From JBCBTD01 sp039818825 (lineage in GTDB: Bacteria; Pseudomonadota; Alphaproteobacteria; Geminicoccales; Geminicoccaceae), in assembly GCA_039818825.1 (NCBI GenBank), contig JBCBTD010000065.1, positions 1 through 21,435 on the forward strand: a DNA stretch of 21,435 nucleotides, given 5' to 3'. The position numbers and the translations under genes are program-made. The notes under the pieces are model-generated. The model was not told the origin of the DNA. It saw only the letters and a list, made by a program, of their open reading frames with translations, and did not search any database. Below are positions 15,495 through 21,435 of this stretch, piece by piece; position 1 is the stretch's first letter; every line of letters starts with the position of its first letter.

Positions 15495-16118
15495 CATCGG
15501 CGGCGCTCCACCCATCAGCTCGGCATCGATCGCTGCAGTCCGCTGCCACGCGGGCCGCGCCATACAGCGCTCGACGTAGCTCACGAGTTCCGGCGGCTTG
15601 GGGAAACCCTCGATCATGAACGCCCAACTCAGCGACCCACCGAGCAGCACGTCAGCCGCACTGAAGCGCTCGCCGAGCACGAACGGTCCCGGGCTCGAAG
15701 CGCTCGTCAGAACCTCCAACAACGTCTCACGCTCGCCGTACGAGGTGCTCTCCCGCTTTTGTCCGGCGCGCGGCGTTTCGTGGTCGAGGACCGCCGGCTC
15801 GATGCCAGTCACGCTCAGGGTCGCGAAACGAAGATAGCGGGTGCGTTCGGGTGCCGTCGTGGCCGGGGCAAGACCGGCTTTCGGGAACGCGTCGGCAAGC
15901 CACAGGCAGATGGCCAGGGCTTCGGTCATGGGTTCGCCATCGATGACCAGTACCGGCACCTTGCCGAACGGGTTGACCGCACGGAACGCGGCATCGCGCT
16001 GCTCGCCCTTGTAGATGTTGACGATGCGCCGCTCGTTCGGCGCTCCCAGCTCCTCCAGGAGCCACAGCACCAGATAGGAGCGGCTGAAGGGTGAGTGGTA
16101 GTGGATCAGTTCGGGCAC
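15492..16118 (-). CDS. Glutathione S-transferase family protein
   Basis: This is a cytosolic glutathione transferase of 208 residues, normal length. The N-terminal thioredoxin-like domain (about 1-80) has HYHSPFSRS with candidate catalytic serines at 9 and 12, LLEELG, the cis-proline segment FGKVPVLVIDG and MTEALAICLWLAD. In that last segment the usual glutathione-binding ES pair reads EA. The helical C-terminal domain has FSAADVLLGG near residue 150. The start is GTG, preceded by GGGAGGAA with good spacing. The GMC oxidoreductase stop lies 30 bases upstream on the same strand, so the two are probably co-transcribed. The substrate cannot be told; detoxification of an aldehyde or epoxide from the oxidoreductase is speculation. 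Confidence 0.9.
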   Translation of the reverse strand: MPELIHYHSPFSRSYLVLWLLEELGAPNERRIVNIYKGEQRDAAFRAVNPFGKVPVLVIDGEPMTEALAICLWLADAFPKAGLAPATTAPERTRYLRFATLSVTGIEPAVLDHETPRAGQKRESTSYGERETLLEVLTSASSPGPFVLGERFSAADVLLGGSLSWAFMIEGFPKPPELVSYVERCMARPAWQRTAAIDAELMGGAPPM

Positions 16119-16148
16119 GGCGTTCCTCCCACGATTTTCCCATCGGAC

Positions 16149-17759
16149 CTAAGCGGCGCGGGCATCCTCCAAGATCATATCCGATGCCTTCTCGCCGATC
16201 ATGATTGCTGGAGCGTTGGTGTTGCCGGAGACGACCGCCGGCATGATGGAGGCATCGGCCACGCGCAGGCCATCCAGCCCGCGCACCCGCAGCCTGGGAT
16301 CGCACACCACCTCGGGGTCGGCGGCCGAACCCATGCGACAGGTGCTGGTTGGATGGAAGATCGTCCCACCCTTGTCGCGGGCGAACGCGTGTAGATCCTC
16401 ATCGCTGGTGACGTCCGGGCCGGGCAGGACTTCTCGGCGGTAGAACGGTCGCAGTGCTGGCTGGGCCTGGATGCGGCGGGCCAACTTCAACCCAGCGAGC
16501 AGAGACTGGCGGTCGGTCTCGGTAGCGAGGTAGTTCGGGTGGATCGCTGGCGGCGCCAGCGGATCGGCGCTTTGCAGGACCAGCCGACCGCGGCTCTCCG
16601 GTCGGAGCTGACACACCGAGACCGTGTAGCCGGAGAAGTCGTGCAGTGGCGCGCCCGGCCGATCTGCCGAAAACAGGATGACGTGGAACTGGACGTCCGG
16701 CGTCTCGAGTTCGGGGCGGGTCTTGGCGAAGACGAAGACCTGACCAGCGCCGACGGTGAGCGGACCCGAACCGAACACCGCCCAGCGAAGCGCAGCCCCG
16801 GCCTTGGCGACGAAGCTCCGCTGCAGATCGTTGAAGGTGACGGGCTCGGGGGACTCGAAGACCAGCCGGCTCTGGTAGTGGTCTTGGAGATGTTGGCCGA
16901 CCGCCGGCAGCGCATGGGCGACCGACATGCCGTGCGCCTCCAGCACCGCCGGATCGCCGATGCCGGAGAGCATGAGGAGATGCGGCGACCCGATCGCGCC
17001 TGCTGCAAGGACCACCTCGCGCGCGGCGCGGACCTCTGTCTCCGCCCCGTCATGACGATAGCGGACGCCGACCACACGTCGGCCGTCGAGAGCCAACCCG
17101 GTCGACTGGGCGCCGGTGATCACCCGCAGGTTCGCGCGGCTGCGCGCCGGGCGCAGATAGGCCGAGGCGGCCGACGACCGCCATCGCCCACGGAGTGTCA
17201 GCTGGAAATGGCCGACGCCCTCTTGAACCCGACCGTTGTAGTCCGGGTTGAACGGCAGTCCGGCTTCCTCCGCTGCCTGCACGTAGGCGGCACAGAGCGG
17301 GTTGACGTAGGTCACCTCGCGGACGCCAAGCGGACCCTCGGTCCCGTGATAGCCGTCCGGGTCGGGCGTCTCCTTGCACTCGGCGCGGCGGAAGTAGGGC
17401 AAGACGTCGTCGTAGGACCAGCCGGTGCAGCCGAGCTGCCGCCAAGTATCGTAGTCCTGCGCTTGGCCGCGCACGTAAACCAGCCCGTTGATCGAACTCG
17501 ACCCACCGAGCACCTTGCCCCGCGGCCAACGGATGCGCCGCCCCCCGAGATTGGGGTCGGGCTCGGTCTCGAAACACCAGTCGTTCGCGGGATTGCCGAT
17601 GGTGCGGTAATAGCCGATCGGCAGATGGATCCAGGGGTTCCGGTCGGGCGGACCGGCTTCCAGCAAGACGACACGGTTCCGCGGATCGGCGCTGAGCCGG
17701 TTGGCGAGCACGCAACCCGACGAGCCGGCACCGACGATGACGTAGTCCGCAATCTCCAC
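16149..17759 (-). CDS. GMC-family FAD-dependent oxidoreductase (choline dehydrogenase-like)
   Basis: This flavoprotein of 536 residues is predicted to oxidise an alcohol to an aldehyde. The FAD-binding site is DYVIVGAGSSGCVLANRLS (5-23), with the E of LLEAGP as ribose ligand. The GMC signature GGSSSINGLVYVRG follows, then AAGAIGSPHLLMLSGIG, the second GMC signature. The active-site histidine is H469 in HPTSTCRMG, and N513 in SGNTNAP is the second catalytic residue. The start is GTG at 17759, with a GGGGGAGG ribosome site upstream; a longer frame exists but adds a non-conserved leader. It resembles BetA and alkane-alcohol dehydrogenases equally well. No betaine or alkane gene is nearby, so the substrate stays open. 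It probably forms an operon with the GST. Confidence 0.92.
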   Translation of the reverse strand: MEIADYVIVGAGSSGCVLANRLSADPRNRVVLLEAGPPDRNPWIHLPIGYYRTIGNPANDWCFETEPDPNLGGRRIRWPRGKVLGGSSSINGLVYVRGQAQDYDTWRQLGCTGWSYDDVLPYFRRAECKETPDPDGYHGTEGPLGVREVTYVNPLCAAYVQAAEEAGLPFNPDYNGRVQEGVGHFQLTLRGRWRSSAASAYLRPARSRANLRVITGAQSTGLALDGRRVVGVRYRHDGAETEVRAAREVVLAAGAIGSPHLLMLSGIGDPAVLEAHGMSVAHALPAVGQHLQDHYQSRLVFESPEPVTFNDLQRSFVAKAGAALRWAVFGSGPLTVGAGQVFVFAKTRPELETPDVQFHVILFSADRPGAPLHDFSGYTVSVCQLRPESRGRLVLQSADPLAPPAIHPNYLATETDRQSLLAGLKLARRIQAQPALRPFYRREVLPGPDVTSDEDLHAFARDKGGTIFHPTSTCRMGSAADPEVVCDPRLRVRGLDGLRVADASIMPAVVSGNTNAPAIMIGEKASDMILEDARAA

Positions 17760-17886
17760 GAGCGGCCCCCTCCCCCCGATCGACCGTTGGCCGGGCGTCT
17801 CCGCGCCCCAGAGAGGCCATAGCATGGGGTGTCGGCGCGGTCATGGCGCCCTGTCGCACCGCCGCGGCTCCGCGAGTTAACCCATT

Positions 17887-17905
17887 CCTAGGTGAACGTC
17901 CCTAG
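17887..17905. repeat. Short direct repeat CCTAG spaced one and a half helical turns
   Basis: CCTAG occurs at 17887-17891 and again at 17901-17905, 14 bases apart, just before the exported-protein start. CTAG is usually scarce in such genomes, so a pair is mildly notable. A binding-site role is a guess. Confidence 0.2.
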
Positions 17906-17915
17906 AGAGTGGCTG

Positions 17916-18347
17916 ATGCGGTGGATCATGGTGGCATCGATAGCCTTCGCCGCGGCTGCGTTTGCCGCGGAATGGCGCGTCGGCGACGTCGACGCGTTCG
18001 GCTGGCGGCGCGCCGTCGTCGCGAGCGGGGAGCACAGCCTGACGCTGCTCTGCCCGCCCGACGCCGCAATGCTGGCGGTCCCGGCAAGTGCCACCGTTGA
18101 CCCACACCACCGCCAAGCGACGACCCTGGTGCTGGAGATCGACGGCAACAGCTACGCCAGCAATCTGAATTGCCTTGATGACGTCTGCGCCGCGGAACTC
18201 ACCGAAGAGGCCGTCGGCGCCCTGCGTACGGGCGATGCCGTGACCGTCTGGTTCGATGATGAACGGGGACCTAGCTTCCCGCTGACGGGTGCAGCGGACG
18301 CGCTAGTCGCCTGCAGTGCCGAGACGGCGGCCGTCACGCCGCGTTGA
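17916..18347 (+). CDS. Small exported four-cysteine protein, weakly IalB-like
   Basis: This predicted secreted or periplasmic protein has 143 residues. MRWIMVASIAFAAAAFA is a clear signal peptide, with cleavage near residue 17 or 18. The mature part has four cysteines (46, 86, 91, 133), allowing two disulfides. The segment CLDDVCAAELTEEAV, followed by LRTGDAVTVWF and PLTGAADALVAC, resembles the C-terminal half of invasion-associated locus B (IalB) proteins, but the match is by eye and partial. The ATG at 17916 is preferred over a GTG at 17892, because the latter has no ribosome site and would place charged residues before the signal peptide; AGAGAG lies 6 bases before the ATG. The last 14 bases overlap the convergent atpC. 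The function is unknown. Confidence 0.65.
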   Translation: MRWIMVASIAFAAAAFAAEWRVGDVDAFGWRRAVVASGEHSLTLLCPPDAAMLAVPASATVDPHHRQATTLVLEIDGNSYASNLNCLDDVCAAELTEEAVGALRTGDAVTVWFDDERGPSFPLTGAADALVACSAETAAVTPR

Positions 18348-18744
18348 CGGAGTCCATCAACGCTTGCGCGACCTGGAGCGCGCGCGCGGCTCGCTCTTTC
18401 GCCGGACCTTCGTCCTCGATGTCGGCCAAGTCGCGCCGCGCGGTATCGAGGCGCCGTTCGGCCTCGGCCTTCTCGAAGCTCTCGAGCGGGATACCTTCCT
18501 CGGTGAGCAGCACGCATCCGTCGGCGCTGACCTCGGCGAACCCGCCGACGATGAAGATCCGCTCGTCGACCTTGTCGTCTTGGTAGATCTCGACCACGCC
18601 TGGGCGAAGCAAGGCGACGATCGGCGCGTGGTCCACCAGCACGCCGAAATCCCCCTCTTCGCCCGGGATGACGACCATGTCGCAGGGCTCGCTCGTGAGC
18701 ACCCGCTCCGGCGACACCATCTCGAAATTGAGCTTCTCGGCCAC
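18334..18744 (-). CDS. atpC: F1 ATP synthase subunit epsilon
   Basis: Epsilon is part of the central stalk of F1 and couples gamma rotation to catalysis; its C-terminal helices can inhibit hydrolysis. It has 136 residues, the usual length. The N-terminal beta sandwich (LNFEMVSPERVLTSEPCDMVVIPGEEGDFGVL, in pieces, with HAPIVALLRPGVV) is typical, followed by the helical hairpin (EKAEAERRLDTARRDLADIED). The start is GTG, with GGAG 6 bases upstream, 15 bases after atpD. It is the last gene of the ATP synthase cluster, and its 3' end overlaps a convergent gene by 14 bases. Confidence 0.96.
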   Translation of the reverse strand: MAEKLNFEMVSPERVLTSEPCDMVVIPGEEGDFGVLVDHAPIVALLRPGVVEIYQDDKVDERIFIVGGFAEVSADGCVLLTEEGIPLESFEKAEAERRLDTARRDLADIEDEGPAKERAARALQVAQALMDSVNAA

Positions 18745-18759
18745 GTTCTGCTCCGGGGC

Positions 18760-20199
18760 TCAGGCGGCGGAAGCGAGCTTGTTGGCCCGTTCGACCGCCT
18801 CCTCGATGCCGCCGACCATGTAGAATGCAGCCTCCGGCAGGTGGTCGTACTCGCCCTGAACGATGGCCTTGAAGCTCTTGATGGTGTCCTCCAGCGGCAC
18901 CAGCTTACCCGGCGATCCGGTGAACACCTCGGCGACGAAGAACGGCTGTGACAGGAACCGCTGGATCTTGCGCGCCCGGGCCACCACCAGCTTGTCGTCC
19001 TCCGACAGCTCATCCATGCCGAGAATGGCGATGATGTCCTGCAGCGCCTTGTACTTCTGCAAAGTCTCCTGGACGTCGCGCGCCACACGGTAGTGTTCTT
19101 CGCCAACGACGTTCGGCTCCAGAATGCGCGAGGTCGAATCCAGCGGATCGACCGCCGGGTAGATGCCGAGCTCGGCGATCTGCCGGGATAGGACCGTCGT
19201 TGCATCCAGATGCGAGAACGTCGTTGCCGGGGCCGGGTCCGTGAGGTCGTCGGCCGGCACGTAGACGGCTTGCACCGAGGTGACCGAGCCCTTCTGCGTC
19301 GAGGTGATCCGCTCCTGCAGCTCACCCATGTCGGTACCGAGGGTCGGCTGGTAGCCCACCGCCGACGGAATGCGGCCGAGCAGGGCCGAGACTTCGGCAC
19401 CCGCCTGGGTGAAACGGAAGATGTTGTCGACGAAGAACAACACGTCGGCACCCTCGTCGCGGAAGTGCTCCGCGACCGTCAGGCCGGTCAAACCGACCCG
19501 GGCACGGGCGCCGGGCGGCTCGTTCATCTGGCCATAGATCAACGACACCTTCGACTTGCTGAAGTCCTCGGTATCGATGACCTTGGAATCGACCATCTCG
19601 TGGTAAAGGTCGTTGCCCTCGCGGGTGCGCTCGCCGACCCCGGCGAACACCGAGTAGCCGCCGTGCGCTTTCGCGATGTTGTTGATCAGCTCCATGATCA
19701 ACACGGTCTTGCCGACACCGGCACCACCGAACAGGCCGATCTTACCGCCCTTGGGATAGGGCGTCAGGAGATCGACCACCTTGATGCCGGTGGCGAGGAC
19801 TTCCGTAGCCGTAGACTGATCGACGAAGTCCGGCGCCGGCTGGTGGATCACGCGGGTGATGTCGGCGTTCACCGGGCCCGCCTCGTCGACCGGCTCGCCG
19901 ACGACGTTGAGGATCCGCCCGAGCGTCGCCTTGCCGACGGGCACGGCGATGGGTTCGTTGGTGTTCACCACCTCTTGGCCGCGGGTCAAGCCGTCGGTGC
20001 CGTCCATGGCGATGGTCCGCACGGTCGACTCGCCGAGATGCTGAGCGACTTCGAGAACCAACCGACGTCCGTCGATCTCGGTCACCAGTGCTGACAGGAT
20101 GTTCGGCAATTCGCCTTCGAAATGCACGTCGACGACCGCGCCCTTGACCTCGACGACACGACCGGTGGTGACGTTGCTGGCGCTCAGCTCGTCCATCAT
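18760..20199 (-). CDS. atpD: F1 ATP synthase subunit beta
   Basis: Beta is the catalytic subunit of F1, making ATP on the cytoplasmic side of the inner membrane. It has 479 residues. The Walker A motif GGAGVGKT is at 158-165, followed by VGERTREGNDLYHEM with the catalytic glutamate, the Walker B strand LFFVDNIFRFTQAG and the DELSEED-type loop (GMDELSEDDK). Two ATGs stand in tandem at 20199 and 20196. GGGAG lies 4 or 7 bases before them, so either may be used; the second has the better spacing. The gene lies 16 bases after atpG and is fully canonical. Confidence 0.98.
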   Translation of the reverse strand: MMDELSASNVTTGRVVEVKGAVVDVHFEGELPNILSALVTEIDGRRLVLEVAQHLGESTVRTIAMDGTDGLTRGQEVVNTNEPIAVPVGKATLGRILNVVGEPVDEAGPVNADITRVIHQPAPDFVDQSTATEVLATGIKVVDLLTPYPKGGKIGLFGGAGVGKTVLIMELINNIAKAHGGYSVFAGVGERTREGNDLYHEMVDSKVIDTEDFSKSKVSLIYGQMNEPPGARARVGLTGLTVAEHFRDEGADVLFFVDNIFRFTQAGAEVSALLGRIPSAVGYQPTLGTDMGELQERITSTQKGSVTSVQAVYVPADDLTDPAPATTFSHLDATTVLSRQIAELGIYPAVDPLDSTSRILEPNVVGEEHYRVARDVQETLQKYKALQDIIAILGMDELSEDDKLVVARARKIQRFLSQPFFVAEVFTGSPGKLVPLEDTIKSFKAIVQGEYDHLPEAAFYMVGGIEEAVERANKLASAA

Positions 20200-20215
20200 G
20201 GGTCTCCCACTGTGC

Positions 20216-21112
20216 TCAGACGGCTTCCGCGCCGGAGACGATTTCGATCAGTTCCTTGGTGATCGCAGCCTGCCGCTGGCGATTGTAGCTCAGGGTCAGC
20301 TTGTCGATCATCTCGCCGGCGTTGCGCGTGGCGTTGTCCATCGCCGCCATCCGCGCACCCTCCTCGGATGCCGAATTCTCGAGCAGTGCCCGGAAGATCT
20401 GCACCGCCAGGTTGGTCGGCAGCAACCGCTCCAGGATTACGCCTTCTTCCGGCTCGAACTCGTAGACGGCCTGCGGCTCACCAGTACCGCCGGCAGCACC
20501 TTCCGGCAGCTCGGGCAGCTCGACCGGGATCAGCCCCTTGAACGTCAGCTCCGAGCTGATCGCACTCTTGAAGCGGTTGTAGACGATACTGCAGCTGTCG
20601 ATCTCGCCCGCCGCGAAGCGATCGGTAACCATTTCGGCGATGCGCTCGGCGTCGACGAAGTCGAGCCTCTTCTTGCCGACGACGTCACCGACATAGGCTT
20701 CGATCAGGTCACCGAGATCGCGGCGCAGCAAGTCACGACCCTTGCGGCCGATGCAGATCAGCTTGACCGTCTTGCCGTCGCTACGGAGCGCCCGCACGCG
20801 TCGCCGCACACCGCGGACGATCGAGGTGTTGAAGCCGCCGCACAGCCCGCGATCCGCCGTCGCCACCAAGATCAGATGCACCTCGTCCTTGCCAGAACCG
20901 GCCAGGAGAGGCGGAGCGCCGGCGCCACCCTGCAATGCGGCCGCTAGGTTGGCCAGCATCGACGCCATCCGGTCGGCGAAGGGTCTAGCCCGCGCCGCTG
21001 CTTCCTGCGCCCGCTTCAACTTCGACGATGCGACCATCTTCATCGCGCTGGTGATCTTCCGCGTCTGCTTGACGCTGGAGATCCGGTTTCGCAGGTCTTT
21101 GAGGCTCGGCAT
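20216..21112 (-). CDS. atpG: F1 ATP synthase subunit gamma
   Basis: Gamma is the rotor shaft of F1 that drives conformational change in the beta subunits. It has 298 residues. Both coiled-coil ends are present: MPSLKDLRNRISSVKQTRKI with SAMKMVASSKLKRAQ at the N-terminus, and MDNATRNAGEMIDKLTLSYN with ITKELIEIVSGAEAV at the C-terminus. The central Rossmann-like part has ATADRGLCGGFN. It starts 9 bases after the atpA stop, with only a weak ribosome site, so coupling with atpA is likely. Confidence 0.97.
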   Translation of the reverse strand: MPSLKDLRNRISSVKQTRKITSAMKMVASSKLKRAQEAAARARPFADRMASMLANLAAALQGGAGAPPLLAGSGKDEVHLILVATADRGLCGGFNTSIVRGVRRRVRALRSDGKTVKLICIGRKGRDLLRRDLGDLIEAYVGDVVGKKRLDFVDAERIAEMVTDRFAAGEIDSCSIVYNRFKSAISSELTFKGLIPVELPELPEGAAGGTGEPQAVYEFEPEEGVILERLLPTNLAVQIFRALLENSASEEGARMAAMDNATRNAGEMIDKLTLSYNRQRQAAITKELIEIVSGAEAV

Positions 21113-21121
21113 CGGCGGCGC

Positions 21122-21435
21122 TCAGGCAAACGCGGAGGCGTAGCCGTCGACCAGCGTCTTCAGCTTCGTCTCGGTGTCGTCGTCGAGCTGCCCACTGCCT
21201 CGGATCGCGTCGAGCACGCCGACGCCCTTGTCTTTCAGCTCGAGCACCAAGCCTTCCTCGAAGCGGCCGACGTCACCAACCGCAACCTTGTCGAGATAGC
21301 CGCGCACCCCGGCGAACAGCACGCAGACCTGCAGCTCGTTGCTCATCGGCTGGTATTGCGGCTGCTTCAGGAGCTCCGTGAGCCGCGCGCCACGGCTCAG
21401 AAGTCGCTGGGTGGACGCGTCGAGGTCGGAGGCGA
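21122..21435 (-). CDS. atpA: F1 ATP synthase subunit alpha, C-terminal fragment (5' part outside window)
   Basis: Alpha is the regulatory nucleotide-binding partner of beta in the F1 hexamer. The frame is open from the right edge to the TGA at 21122-21124, giving about 103 C-terminal residues. They include ASDLDASTQRLLSRGARLTE and LLKQPQYQPM, the conserved C-terminal domain of alpha, then GVRGYLDKVAVGDVGRFEEGL. The ATG at 21346 is internal, not a start. Gene order A-G-D-C matches the usual alphaproteobacterial cluster; atpH should lie just beyond the right edge. Confidence 0.96.
   Translation of the reverse strand, partial: ASDLDASTQRLLSRGARLTELLKQPQYQPMSNELQVCVLFAGVRGYLDKVAVGDVGRFEEGLVLELKDKGVGVLDAIRGSGQLDDDTETKLKTLVDGYASAFA

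Overview
The window is a GC-rich bacterial chromosome segment, densely packed with genes, with G or C at most third codon positions. It looks alphaproteobacterial, probably Rhodospirillales-like. The reasons are a stand-alone F1 ATP synthase cluster in the order (H)AGDC with no F0 genes beside it, a chemoreceptor and IclR/glyoxylate gene style typical of that class, and frequent GTG starts and stop/start overlaps. No tRNA, rRNA, CRISPR array, insertion sequence or phage gene was seen. No gene-free stretch exceeds 300 bases; the largest gaps are 511-706, 1511-1665 and 17760-17915.

Layout. At 1-510 (minus) is the N-terminal part of a GNAT acetyltransferase that runs off the left edge, divergent from an FkbM-type methyltransferase (707-1510). 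A Cache-domain chemoreceptor follows (1666-3318). Next is a glyoxylate-assimilation block: an IclR regulator (3389-4225), a perfect inverted repeat in the gap, glyoxylate carboligase gcl (4347-6146) and tartronate semialdehyde reductase glxR (6258-7136). The usual hyi gene is absent between the last two. folD converges on glxR from the other side.

The most unusual region is 8121-13915 (minus), five genes chained by 1-4 base stop/start overlaps: a membrane Cache-GAF-cyclase-like protein, an MlaE permease, an MlaF-like ATP-binding subunit, an MlaD (MCE) protein and a TPR-like lipoprotein. The permease and MCE protein look normal. The ATPase subunit has lost the Walker A lysine, Walker B acidic pair, LSGGQ signature and H-loop histidine. 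The cyclase domain has lost one metal aspartate and the catalytic Asn/Arg pair. It therefore reads as an Mla-type lipid transporter whose energising and signalling subunits are both predicted pseudo-enzymes, which I regard as the candidate novel system.

Divergent from it is a short pyruvate kinase (14013-15479) with an N-terminal helical extension, no C domain and a K+-independent signature. It meets a glutathione S-transferase gene tail to tail across an 18-base palindrome that contains both stop codons. The GST gene lies downstream of a GMC oxidoreductase gene, as if in one operon. A small exported four-cysteine protein (17916-18347) converges on and overlaps atpC. The right end is the ATP synthase cluster atpC, atpD, atpG and the 3' end of atpA, all on the minus strand.
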